From NCBI RefSeq assembly GCF_037914945.1, contig NZ_CP149789.1, positions 1 to 64,000 on the forward strand: a stretch of DNA of 64,000 nucleotides, given 5' to 3'. This DNA comes from Haloterrigena sp. KLK7. GTDB taxonomy: Archaea; Halobacteriota; Halobacteria; Halobacteriales; Natrialbaceae. Under the pieces are notes generated by a model, which had not been told where the DNA came from, searched no databases, and saw only the letters and a list, made by a program, of their open reading frames with translations. This document shows, piece by piece, positions 50,968 through 60,025 of the stretch (its first letter is position 1; every line of letters starts with the position of its first letter). Made by a program: the position numbers and the translations under genes.

Positions 50968-51813
50968 ATGGTTTCATCTGATCTCGCAATAGGCGTTGGC
51001 GGATTATTACTCAGTGCCCTAGGTATTATAATAACACTATTCGTAACCTCATTTCAGATTGGTGGGAAAATTAAGGATTTTGAGAATACAATTGAAAATG
51101 GATTGAATAGAATAGGTAATTCGACAAAACGAAACACTGAGGAATTGCGAGACATGTCTGAATCATTGACGAAAATTGAAATATATCTCCAACAAAATAA
51201 TACGGAAGAAATTGAGAATGATGGTGGTGAAATACGCAATCTGGAAAGGGAGGAGAAAGAGGATAGAAGTACTTTGGAAGATAGGTCCGAAGGCTCGGAA
51301 TTAGCAACTGTACCAGATAGTTTGGAGTTGCCAGACACGCCAGAAGGTTTGGAGTTACCAAACGCAAAGCAAGATAACAGAGGGAATAGTCATGGCCAGG
51401 TTATGATAAACAATATAGTTTATCAGGTAAAAGTAATAAGAAGAACCTTCTTAACTGAAATTGATATCTCCCCCGAAAAGGATCACTATATCATTGACCC
51501 ATCCGCTAATGATTTGAACGATCTAAAGGGTAAACTAATGAAAAAGATTGAAACCAATACCGAAATCCAATCTGATGTAGAGGTTTCTCCTGGTAGCATT
51601 AATATCATTGTCCCATCCGTAAGTAGTGAAGATATTGAAGAAGTTCGTATTGAAGTTTTGAATATACTTGAAGATAATCCACCTATAACAGCTTCTCTAA
51701 GTATGGCTAATAGAACAATACATGAAGATAGAGAGAATGCATCTCCTAGAGATCTTTCTGGAGAAGACTTTGAAGATCTTGGCGACAACAATAATACTGC
51801 AGACGATAACTAA
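50968..51813 (+). CDS. AT-rich membrane-anchored coiled-coil protein
   Basis: 281 residues. One N-terminal membrane helix (5-28, LAIGVGGLLLSALGIIITLF) is followed by a coiled coil (about 35-90, GLNRIGNSTKRNTEELRDMS). An acidic linker contains SLELPDTPEGLELPN, and a C-terminal alpha/beta domain runs from about 140 to 250. The gene is among the most AT-rich in the window, strongly suggesting recent import. The layout is that of a single-pass sensor or effector; no family recognised. Confidence 0.65.
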   Translation: MVSSDLAIGVGGLLLSALGIIITLFVTSFQIGGKIKDFENTIENGLNRIGNSTKRNTEELRDMSESLTKIEIYLQQNNTEEIENDGGEIRNLEREEKEDRSTLEDRSEGSELATVPDSLELPDTPEGLELPNAKQDNRGNSHGQVMINNIVYQVKVIRRTFLTEIDISPEKDHYIIDPSANDLNDLKGKLMKKIETNTEIQSDVEVSPGSINIIVPSVSSEDIEEVRIEVLNILEDNPPITASLSMANRTIHEDRENASPRDLSGEDFEDLGDNNNTADDN

Positions 51814-51879
51814 AGGGGTACTATCATTGTCGGTAGATTCCCTTCGACCGAGATAGTCATAGATCTCGCCGCTGATCGA

Positions 51880-52580
51880 GATCGATCTAACGTTAATGGC
51901 CACATCGTATCACCGATCAGCCCGTCCTATTGACAAACCACTATTGGATGGGGAGATCCGATGTCGGTTCGCCCTTGACGCCTTCTGAGGCCCGAAGACG
52001 GCGCCACCGAGTAGCCCACCTCAGACACCGTCATGTCGTCGGCTTTGACCACGACCGATAGTCCGTCCCGTCCTCGAGTGGCAGGGCAGCTATCGCAAAG
52101 CCGAGGAACGTAGCGCGACCATCTATGCCGGCGGATACTCGGTTCGGGTGTCGTTCACATATGCACATCAGAAGCTCGGCGTCTACTTCGGTGACCCTAC
52201 TGACGGAGCTCTGAACGACCTCGAAAACGACGAATTTGAGTGGCTCACAACTGGTTACGGCGCGTACATCTAGGCGTCATATGTCGATATTCGGAAAGAT
52301 AACGGCAGCTTTGATAATCCACCTGTCGCCGTTCCGTCAGAGACGTGAATCACGGCGAAGGCCTATGATTCGGTGATGATGTGCTCCCGCTATCGGTCGG
52401 ATTCGACGAATCATCGACCTACTACCGGGTAATCCACAGTACAGGAACGGATACGTCGCCAGCGTATACTTATCCCAAGTACCCTCTGACCGGTTTCTGT
52501 CTTTCGAGATTCCGGCGCGTGGGAGTGACGTGATGTTCGAGGGCGACGTGCGGGCCGACTGGACGTTCGACCTCTATTGA
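51880..52580 (+). pseudogene. Degraded gene(s) upstream of integrase
   Basis: Fragments in different frames: EWQGSYRKAEERSATIYAGG, YSVRVSFTYAHQKLGVYFGD, LNDLENDEFEWLTTGYGAYI (then stop), and YRNGYVASVYLSQVPSDRFL, SFEIPARGSDVMFEGDVRAD, WTFDLY to a TGA at 52580. They look like one secreted or structural beta-rich protein of a provirus-like element, now broken. Identity unknown. Confidence 0.5.
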
Positions 52581-52583
52581 CCG

Positions 52584-52748
52584 ATGCTCGAGATCCTCGG
52601 GATGCTGGTTTACACCGCCCTCACCATGGCGTTTCTCAGCGCCTACGCCGTCGCCGCTGTCTGCGACCGTCTCGTGTTCGACCCCATCGAGGAGGCTATT
52701 CCCTTTCTACCAATGGACGAAGACGAGAGTGGACTGAGAAACTCGTAG
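52584..52748 (+). CDS. 54-residue membrane protein next to integrase
   Basis: MLEILGMLVYTALTMAFLSA, then YAVAAVCDRLVFDPIEEAIP, FLPMDEDESGLRNS. One membrane helix at about 5-27 with an acidic tail. It starts 3 bases after the stop of the preceding broken gene and converges on the integrase. The end sequence GTAGGCCAGATCA recurs at 37.4 kb beside another integrase, suggesting they come from related elements. Confidence 0.6.
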   Translation: MLEILGMLVYTALTMAFLSAYAVAAVCDRLVFDPIEEAIPFLPMDEDESGLRNS

Positions 52749-52754
52749 GCCAGA

Positions 52755-53897
52755 TCAGTCGCGGACTTCGTCGATACTGTCGGAGACGTCCTTCATCTTG
52801 GTATCCGAATATGCTTCGTGTGTTGTCTCAATCGATTGGTGGCGGAGAGCTTCTTGTGCCTTTTCGGACAAGCCACTCGCGTACAGGTCACGACCGAGCG
52901 CCCGTCGTGCGCCGTGGAGTGTGAGATAGTCGTAATCGCCGTCCGGCTCGATACCGGCCTCTTTCGTGAGTCGTTTCATCAACCGCCGAACTCCCTCTTT
53001 GGAGATCGACGGCGGTGGGACCTCATGCTCACGGTGTAGTCGGTCAAGAACCTCGGTTTTCCCCACGTCACCCCGGTCCTCGAGTGCCGCAGAAACCGCC
53101 TCTTCACCGATTGATTCGACAAGTACCTCGCGTTTCGACTGATAGTGGCCGGTCGGGAAAACAGGCCACGACTCGGTCGGTGGATCAAGGAGTCCGCACC
53201 ATCGCTCGAGGACATCGTGAACGCTCTCGGGGAACGGTGCGGTTTCATAGTCTCGTGACTTCCCATAGACCTCGATCGACCGCTCCTCAAAATCGACGTC
53301 AGACCAGCGGAGACCATCGCGTTTCTCGTCCTTTGGATCCGAGAACAGTTCCGCTCCACGCGCACCCGTTCCGTCGAGCATAACTACGATCGCCCGGTCG
53401 CGGAACGCGGTCTCTCGATCGATCCGGATCGTTCCCTCGAGCGCCATGTCGACGCGCTTGGTAACGTAGTTTATGAACTGCTCGCGCTCGTCTTCCGACC
53501 AGTACTGCGTTTTGCGCTTCCCATCGTCCTCAGGAAGAGGATCCATCGCCTCGGTCGTGTCCGCTGGATTCGTCTCGAGGAGTTGGTCTCGAACACACCA
53601 GGACAGGAAAGCACGGACATACGCGAAGTATGTCTGTGCCGTCGACGCCGAGATTTCCTCGTCGATCTTGGTTCGGTCGTATAGGTCCTCACTGTATCGA
53701 CGGACGTCTGCCGGCTCGAGATCTCCAATGTCATCGATGCCGAGTTCGTCCCGACAGAACTCGGCGAACCCCATCAGCGGCGAGCGCATCGTCGTCCGGG
53801 AGCCTTCCGCTTGGATCTTGTAGGTGAGGTAGCGTTCGACCGCGTCTTGGACGGTCTTCCCCTGGGAGTGAGCCCGTCTCTCGCTGGGAGTAGACAT
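52755..53897 (-). CDS. Tyrosine recombinase / integrase, intact
   Basis: 380 residues. An N-terminal SAM-like core-binding domain (15-115) precedes the catalytic domain with R180 (GTGARGAEL), K213 (VYGKSRDYET), H328 and R331 (LHGARRALGRDLY), H353 (LRHQSIETTH) and the nucleophile Y363 (HEAYSDTK). All six are present, so it could be active. It would integrate or excise a plasmid or provirus by site-specific recombination. No tRNA is next to it, and I do not see a convincing att pair. It is the only complete integrase in the window. Confidence 0.92.
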   Translation of the reverse strand: MSTPSERRAHSQGKTVQDAVERYLTYKIQAEGSRTTMRSPLMGFAEFCRDELGIDDIGDLEPADVRRYSEDLYDRTKIDEEISASTAQTYFAYVRAFLSWCVRDQLLETNPADTTEAMDPLPEDDGKRKTQYWSEDEREQFINYVTKRVDMALEGTIRIDRETAFRDRAIVVMLDGTGARGAELFSDPKDEKRDGLRWSDVDFEERSIEVYGKSRDYETAPFPESVHDVLERWCGLLDPPTESWPVFPTGHYQSKREVLVESIGEEAVSAALEDRGDVGKTEVLDRLHREHEVPPPSISKEGVRRLMKRLTKEAGIEPDGDYDYLTLHGARRALGRDLYASGLSEKAQEALRHQSIETTHEAYSDTKMKDVSDSIDEVRD

Positions 53898-54189
53898 TCG
53901 TATGTGGGGTACAGTATCGACCCTAGTAAAGTCCCTTGGTTAAACTGGGGTTTAGACAAGTGAATCCTATACCGGTTCTATACCCCATTTAATCCACTCT
54001 CGAGACCTGTACCGACAGTATCTGAATATATGTATTCTATATCGCTATACGAAATTTGGTTCGTTCTCCTAGATTCAGTACCTGCGAAAACCAACGTCAG
54101 ACTCTCCCTAGATACCGGAGCGTCTTCAATCTCGAGGCGCCGGTAGTCTCACTATCGTCCCGCAAAATTCCTTTGAGAGGCGATTTGGG
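53898..54189. other. Spacer between integrase and ligase pseudogene
   Basis: About 290 bases, AT-rich near 53930-54060 (promoter of the integrase). Nothing else recognised. Confidence 0.45.
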
Positions 54190-55270
54190 CTACTCCTTGA
54201 CGACCACCAACTCAGACTTGTACTCCGACAACTCGATTTCCGCGAGCGAGACGGGGTTCGGGTCGATTCGGGCCCTGAGCTGGGATCGCACTTCGCCGGC
54301 CGCGTCGTCAGCGACGGCCGCCGGATCACGGTCTGTCTCCGGATCGATCACGACGTTGACGGGGATCGGCTCCTCGAAGTGGACTTTCCCTGTCTCTGGG
54401 AGGACCACTCTGACGTGTGGCAACGCACCGTCGACGTCCGAGATGACGTCGCGAATCGCCGACGGAAACACGTTCATCCCCTTGTAGATGAGCATGTCGT
54501 CGGTGCGGCCGATACACTGCATCTTCGGCGAGGTTCGGCCACAGGAACACGCCGTGCTAGTGATCCGGGCGTAGTCGCCCGAGCGGTACCGGAGCAGGGG
54601 CGTCGCTTCCCGACCTAGCGGGGTGTAGACGAGTTCCCCCTCCGAACCCTCCTCAAACGGGATTACCTCCTCCGTGTTGGTTCGATGAGTTCGACGTGGG
54701 CGTGACCCTGCGCACAGTAGTGCATGCCGTCTTCGGCTTCGCACTCAGCCCACATACAGCCGATAACGTCACCGAGTCCCATGAGTTCTCGGACGGAATC
54801 GGTGTCCCACGCGTCGTACAGCCGGGTTCGAATCTCGGGGTTCGCGATACCTGGCCCGCCGCCGCCGATGAGTTTCGTCACTGGGAGTTCGTCAACCCTG
54901 TGGTCCAGCGTCTCAGGAGCATTTTCCGTGAGGTACTGTAGGTGCGACGTCGTGCTGAACAGCACGTCGGCGGCGAGGTCAGTCGTGGCCGACAGCAGCC
55001 GATCAGTCGAACCACCGCCGGCGGGGACGACGTTCGCTCCTAACTCGGTCAGTGCCTCAAAGTACGGCGTGCCACCCGGGACCATCGTCTGTCCCACGCC
55101 GAAGATAACCGTGTCGTCGGGCCGGATCCCGGTCGCATAGAAGCAATGCTGGATCACTTCATTCCAGTGCTCACGGTCGGCCTCAGTCAGCCCGAAGTAC
55201 GTTGGCTTGCCGGTCGTTCCTGATGAGGAGATCGTTCGCTCTCGCTCAGGTGCGTGATCGTGTCCTCGGG
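54190..55270 (-). pseudogene. Phenylacetate-CoA ligase-like gene, 5' truncated and frameshifted
   Basis: Upstream part: ISSSGTTGKPTYFGLTEADR, IRPDDTVIFGVGQTMVPGG, ELMGLGDVIGCMWAECEAED. Downstream part in the next frame: NTEEVIPFEEGSEGELVYTP, LLRYRSGDYARITS, CGRTSPKMQCIGRTDDMLIY, KGMNVFPSAIRDVI. SSGTTG is the AMP-binding P-loop. The first about 90 residues are missing and a single-base shift lies near 54685. The family activates aryl acids such as phenylacetate with CoA. Confidence 0.85.
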
Positions 55271-55472
55271 TTCTCAATGCAACAAGCCAGCAAGGCAGTC
55301 GTGGAAGCGATCCTCGGGTTCGTCGATTGAACCTGAAGTCATCTAATTTACACTGAATCTCTCTGCCGAACTCAGCCTCTGTGTTGAACGCTGCTTCACG
55401 ATTGCCTTTCCTGCTCTCTCAAGATATCGGACACGGAGATCCACCTCACAATCAGCTGTCTCACATTGTCTT

Positions 55473-55580
55473 TTATCGGGGGTTGAATAGTGCGCAGTTT
55501 GGACACCACATGGATCCATCAGTCCGTATAATCTTCTTTCCAGTACATTCGGCGCAGGACTCCTCAGCATAACAAACCAT
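55473..55580 (-). CDS. 35-residue zinc-ribbon peptide
   Basis: MVCYAEESCAECTGKKIIRT, then DGSMWCPNCALFNPR. CAEC and CPNC pairs 14 residues apart make a minimal zinc ribbon. The ATG start and stop are clean. The small size leaves doubt, but the Cys spacing is hard to get by chance. Function unknown. Confidence 0.55.
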   Translation of the reverse strand: MVCYAEESCAECTGKKIIRTDGSMWCPNCALFNPR

Positions 55581-55678
55581 ATAATATCTAGGTATGCGAT
55601 AGAATGATTGTGTTAAGTGGTAGTGTTGGTCGCCGAGTATTACTGGCGTTCGCGGCCGTCAACGGGGTCCAGAGAGAT

Positions 55679-55852
55679 TCAGTTGACATCGGCAGTGGGG
55701 ACGGCGTGCGTCGACTGAATCCAGGCAGTCGGCTGGTGTTCGTCGTAGACGACAAGTCCTTCGTCCTCTATGTTGAACGCGACAACATGATCGACTGGGT
55801 CGCTCGCACCAGCGTGTCCGTTGACATTTGAATTTGATTCATTCCTCGTCAC
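55679..55852 (-). CDS. 57-residue haloarchaeal protein (DUF7331-like)
   Basis: GTG start at 55852 is the only in-frame start after the upstream stop. Sequence: NSNVNGHAGASDPVDHVVAF, NIEDEGLVVYDEHQPTAWIQ, STHAVPTADVN. The pattern D(H)V..(Y/F).....G.V.YD...P.AW(I/V) is the small conserved family I recall as DUF7331. Function unknown. The plus-strand frame over the same bases is its shadow. Confidence 0.65.
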   Translation of the reverse strand: MTRNESNSNVNGHAGASDPVDHVVAFNIEDEGLVVYDEHQPTAWIQSTHAVPTADVN

Positions 55853-56164
55853 ACTTCCTAGTGAGTACTACACACTCATGAGGTTCGCCAGTCAGTATCT
55901 ACGGTTTAAATGGCGTCTATTATTCGAGGACGTTGGTAGCTAAGATTGTAGCAACCCTCAAACTCGAGAATTCAGAAGAATGGCTTACTCTCTTTGCACA
56001 CGCTATCCCCTCAAAGCGCCCATGCAAAGGGCGGGTCAACCACTATGCGATAGACTATCAAACAGTCAACTGACCTGCCTTCGGTGCGATCCCATGATTC
56101 CGAAGGTGGGTCAAATCCATCCATTGATCACTCTTGAAGGGGTATTGGCAGGCCCGCAATACCC
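55853..56164. other. Gene-free stretch
   Basis: About 310 bases. A plus-strand frame crosses it into the DUF389 gene but is not supported. Nothing recognised. Confidence 0.45.
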
Positions 56165-57553
56165 TTATGGTGGAGGCGTGAACAATGCCGACGAACCCGT
56201 GGCGTTTCCCGACGACCGTTCCGAGGCGGTTCGGCCGGTGTCGATGAACTGCACCTCGACGACAACATCGCGCTCGGTCTGCTGGGTGAGTCGGCGGTCA
56301 AGCTCCGAGGCAAAGTTCGGCTGTGTGGTCCCCATTGGCCGGTTAAGCGTCACAGAGACGTTGATGGCTCCACCGCCGTCGACGTCAGCTTCGTTGAAGG
56401 CGATGGCTGTCTCGCTCGATCCGATCGAGAGATCAGCCAAGGCGAGCTGGCGATACGGTTGCTCGTCGATCATGTCGCGCACCTCGTTTTCGGCTTTCTC
56501 TTCGAACTGGGCGGACTGGTAGGTGATGTAGGTAACGCCGGCTAGGAACATCGAGAGCACGACGAGCGCAAGCGCGAGCATGAGGATTCGCTGTCGAATT
56601 CTGGCTTGCACTGCATTGAGCTGGAACGAGTTTTGTGGCCGATAGCCGATGAGCCAGATGACGACCAGCGCGATCAGGTTGATGGAGAGCACGTTCACGA
56701 GGAGCAACACCCCCGAGCCGAAGCTCACGAGCGGCTGGCTCCAGGCGATGCCGAGACCAACTGTTGCGGCCGGGGGGATGAGTGCAACCGCGATCATCAC
56801 ACCGACGAGCGCCGCGCCGCTCCCCGTTGCGAGGCTGATGGCACCGGCGACGCCCGCGCCGAGCGCGACGGCCAGTGAGAGGAAATTCGGCGCAAGCCGG
56901 CTCTGAACCTCCGGAATCGCGGTGATATCGGTACCCGGCGGCATCAATCCCACGAACCGAACGACTGCGGCGAAGGCCGCCGCGCTCACGACGGCGAGAC
57001 CGAGACCGAGTACCTGCAACGCCAACCCGCGCGTGGCGAGATCGCGGTTGTCGATGACCGTTCCCGTGGCGGCGGCCATCGCCGGTCCAATCAATGGTGC
57101 GATGACCATCGACCCCACTACCACTGCGGCCGAGTTCTGAAGCAAGCCGACGACGGCGACGACGGCACTCACCACGGTCATTACGACGTACGACCAGCGT
57201 TCTGAGCGTCCGGGAGCGAGATCCGAAGCTGCCGTTCGGAGTTCATCGCGCGCGATGAGACCGCTGGGTGCGTCCCGGTTGTCGTCTCGTTTCTCGTCTC
57301 CTTCGAAACGGTCAGAGACGACGGTCTGGGCATCGACCACAACGGTCCAGGCGTCCGCGCTGATACCACTCTCGCGGAGTCGGTCGAGCGTTGGCTCGAC
57401 GTTGTCCTGGGAGAGCGGGAACGAGATGACCGCCTCGTAGCCGCCGTTGTCGCTGGATTCGTCGGTGATGACGTAGTCGATATCTTCCTCGGAAAGGATA
57501 TCGAGGATCGCGCTGCGCTTTCCGGCCGGAACCGAGAGTTGGACAAATCGCAT
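56165..57553 (-). CDS. DUF389 / TIGR00341 membrane protein
   Basis: 462 residues. Residues 1-110 form a soluble ferredoxin-like domain (MRFVQLSVPAGKRSAILDIL). The DUF389 core of about seven helices follows, with SAAVVVGSMVIAPLIGPAMA and GSGAALVGVMIAVALIPPAA, two inverted halves each with the P-x-I/G motif. A C-terminal soluble domain starts near 360. Family of unknown transport or sensing role, widespread in haloarchaea and bacteria. Full length and chromosome-like in composition. Confidence 0.92.
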   Translation of the reverse strand: MRFVQLSVPAGKRSAILDILSEEDIDYVITDESSDNGGYEAVISFPLSQDNVEPTLDRLRESGISADAWTVVVDAQTVVSDRFEGDEKRDDNRDAPSGLIARDELRTAASDLAPGRSERWSYVVMTVVSAVVAVVGLLQNSAAVVVGSMVIAPLIGPAMAAATGTVIDNRDLATRGLALQVLGLGLAVVSAAAFAAVVRFVGLMPPGTDITAIPEVQSRLAPNFLSLAVALGAGVAGAISLATGSGAALVGVMIAVALIPPAATVGLGIAWSQPLVSFGSGVLLLVNVLSINLIALVVIWLIGYRPQNSFQLNAVQARIRQRILMLALALVVLSMFLAGVTYITYQSAQFEEKAENEVRDMIDEQPYRQLALADLSIGSSETAIAFNEADVDGGGAINVSVTLNRPMGTTQPNFASELDRRLTQQTERDVVVEVQFIDTGRTASERSSGNATGSSALFTPPP

Positions 57554-57820
57554 ACGGAGTCTCCATCATCATCGTCAAAAGTACTGTCCACGAACTTCTG
57601 ACGTAGAACGTGATTTCGTCACTCAAGCACCACGAGGACGCTTACTCGTCGGTTTCGAGGGGCTCAGTCGAGCCATCATTTGGTTGATAACCGAGCGCCT
57701 GGGTCCGTATCAGTGAGAAATATCGATCGTCGTTGCGTGAACTCGCGTGGATGGTCACTGCCAACTTCAGGGAGATACCCGATCCAGATAGAATTATTAT
57801 CCAACTGGGGACTGACTGAA
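57554..57820. other. Spacer
   Basis: About 270 bases between two minus-strand genes; no feature recognised. Confidence 0.4.
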
Positions 57821-58678
57821 CTATGGAGAAAGGGTGAGTCCATCTTCGGAGACGACTACCTCTCCGTCGAAGACTGATTCAGCGTCTTGTCGGATTGCCT
57901 CAAGGTCGCGGTACGGCATGATGTGGGTGAGAACAAGCGTCTGGACACCGGCGTCCTGCGCGATTTTACCAGCATCTGTCGCATCACAGTGGTTTGCAGT
58001 CAACGTAGACTTGTCTAGGCCTTTTTCCCCCTCTGCATGCTGTGACCAGACGAACTTGTCGTCCTCGTCTGGCACGCGGTCTTCATCAACTGGTGCAGTG
58101 TTACACTCCTGCACGAGGACGTCCGCGTCCGCGGCGAACTCGGAGAGCGATGGGATCTTCCGAGTATCGCCAGAGAAGACGAACGATGAATCCGTCTCAT
58201 GCTCATCGAACCGATACGCGTACGTCTCGATCGAATGTTCAACCGGGAGTGCATCAACCTCCCAGCCGTCCATCTGGCGACTGAAGCCGTCCGTAACCAG
58301 CTTGGTCTCGATATTCGAGATGCCGTCGGTCGGGTAGATGTCTTGGCGGTACTCAATGTCTTCCGCGTAGATGTCGTACAGCGCGCCGACGAGTCGGTCG
58401 GTACCGTCGGGTCCGTATATGGTGAGTGATTCACGCCCGCCCTCCGTCCAGCTTGTGAACGCGAAGTGGAAGAACGATGCGTTGTGGTCCATGTGGTGGT
58501 GGGTAAAGAATAGCGTCTCGATCTCCCCGAAGCGAATTCCCGCGTCCATAAGGCCGTAGACGGTCTTCGGCCCGCAGTCGATCAACACGCGTTCGTCGGC
58601 GACGTCGACAACGATACTCGTGCCACCGCGCTCGGGAATCGGAACTGGGCTTCCAGTCCCGACGAGAGTAACCTCCAT
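57821..58678 (-). CDS. MBL-fold hydrolase (RNase Z-like)
   Basis: Start chosen at 58678 (MEVTLVGTGSPVPIPERGGT), 285 residues. The beta-lactamase fold metal motif THHHMDHN gives H60, H62, D64 and H65. SFVFSGDTRKIP supplies the bridging Asp, and LVLTHIMPYRD a late His. Overall it resembles RNase Z-like or arylsulfatase-like MBL proteins. A substrate cannot be named; tRNA 3' processing is less likely because the exosite arm is not evident. Confidence 0.88.
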   Translation of the reverse strand: MEVTLVGTGSPVPIPERGGTSIVVDVADERVLIDCGPKTVYGLMDAGIRFGEIETLFFTHHHMDHNASFFHFAFTSWTEGGRESLTIYGPDGTDRLVGALYDIYAEDIEYRQDIYPTDGISNIETKLVTDGFSRQMDGWEVDALPVEHSIETYAYRFDEHETDSSFVFSGDTRKIPSLSEFAADADVLVQECNTAPVDEDRVPDEDDKFVWSQHAEGEKGLDKSTLTANHCDATDAGKIAQDAGVQTLVLTHIMPYRDLEAIRQDAESVFDGEVVVSEDGLTLSP

Positions 58679-58739
58679 AGGAAGTCGTAGGGGACAAAAC
58701 CGCTTGTACATTTGCACAGATCACCGATTCTAAACTCAC

Positions 58740-59109
58740 ATATCTCACGGTACTGTTGGAGCGCATCTCGATCGGACATTAGCCTCTTGTGGTTTTCTGT
58801 TGCATCAAGCAAGCTAATATCCAATTCAGACCATAATGGAAAGGTAACAGTGCTCTCCCCTACTTCAGTAAAGGTCACTCGATACAAGTGCCGTGTCTGC
58901 GATTCAGCGAGTTGGATAAAATTCGCTACTGTGGGGTCAGTACTGAGGCCGTCCTCGAAAGCTGCGAAATTGCCCCCTTCTGGCCAAAACAGGAATTTGA
59001 TACCATCGGTGGATCGGTACTGTTGCTTATGAATCACAGTCATTTCAGGAGTGGCAGTGAGGGTTTCCCGAAGAAAGGGTGTATCAATTTGGAACTCAAC
59101 GACGAACAT
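58740..59109 (-). pseudogene. Truncated Bat-like regulator lacking HTH_10
   Basis: Starts MFVVEFQIDTPFLRETLTAT and matches the N-terminal domain of Bat-like regulators, like the gene at 2.6-3.3 kb (FWPEGGNFAAFEDGLSTDPT against FWASGGDFDTFESALQADPT). It is lost after LQQYREICE, before HTH_10. The open frame then runs on into the MBL gene in another frame. Without the DNA-binding domain it cannot act as the family does. Confidence 0.75.
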
Positions 59110-59229
59110 ACGAACGCTATGGCAGGGAGAGATAAAGACCCATCACCCGCCCTAATTGGTAGGATGTATCTTTGTCCTGCATGATAATCCGTCGATGGGA
59201 ACTACAGGCCTGCCTGCAGACTAGTGAAC

Positions 59230-59856
59230 TGGACGGCAGTCGTCTGCCCGATACCCGACCCGGTACCGGACGCGTTGGGTAATGTTTTGGCCCGAATACG
59301 GGACCACTGGCAGCTCGGCGGTGGTCCGACCACAGCGTCAGTGAAGCGCTGTACCTCACTGACCCGGAGGAGAATGGAATCGAGAGCTACCGAGATTTCC
59401 CGCGTGAGGAGTGGCCCGCCGCCGCCGATGGGTGCGTTCGTATGGGCACGTATCCCTTGACTTCGAACCACTGGAAGCTGCTGCCGCAGGCAATTCGGGG
59501 CCCCTGCTGAAACAGATGTGGGGCATGTGCATCTCGAAGTGTCCTCGCTGGGAGCCTTCAGAGACTTTCACGTGGACGTTATCGGGTTCGAGGTACAAAT
59601 AGAAGTGCCAGTCACAGCGTTCATATCTGCTGGCAGACACCATCACCACCTCGGGGCGAACACGTGGAACCACCGCTCGGAGCCAGTCAGCGGTAGAGGA
59701 CTGTCCTGATTCGAGGTAATCCTTCCAGGACCAGAGGCACTCGACGTGATTCAAGACCAGGTTGCAGACAGCCAGTATACAGTCACTGAGGCGGACGATA
59801 GCATCGCTGTCATAGGGCCAGATGAGATTGAGGTTCGCCTCCGAGTTGGACCATGA
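59230..59856 (+). pseudogene. VOC-family ring-cleavage dioxygenase-like gene, broken
   Basis: Frames in order: [55 protein letters not shown], then DVGHVHLEVSSLGAFRDFHV, DVIGFEVQ and, at the end, [43 protein letters not shown] and GHVHLEVSSL are typical of catechol-2,3-dioxygenase-like vicinal oxygen chelate proteins, with the metal His/Glu in each half. At least three frameshifts. The 5' end is unclear. Confidence 0.75.
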
Positions 59857-60025
59857 TAGAGTCTGGCCCGAATTCCTTTCACACTCGGTAGTTACAGCGG
59901 GGGAACGATATTGGAAAATTCCTCTCCCAATGTTTATGACATCAATCTATTCTACCAGACTTCGGTGTTATGTTAGTATATTCTAGAATACACTTTATAT
60001 ACCGGCGATACCGTACCGGGAAACG

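Noticed and set aside
52755-53897. Integrase attachment site in a tRNA gene
   Set aside because: No tRNA is found near the gene, and the shared GTAGGCCAGATCA may simply be conserved coding or intergenic sequence.
55604-55831. 75-codon plus-strand frame
   Set aside because: It is the antisense of a small protein of a recognisable haloarchaeal family (DUF7331-like) on the minus strand.
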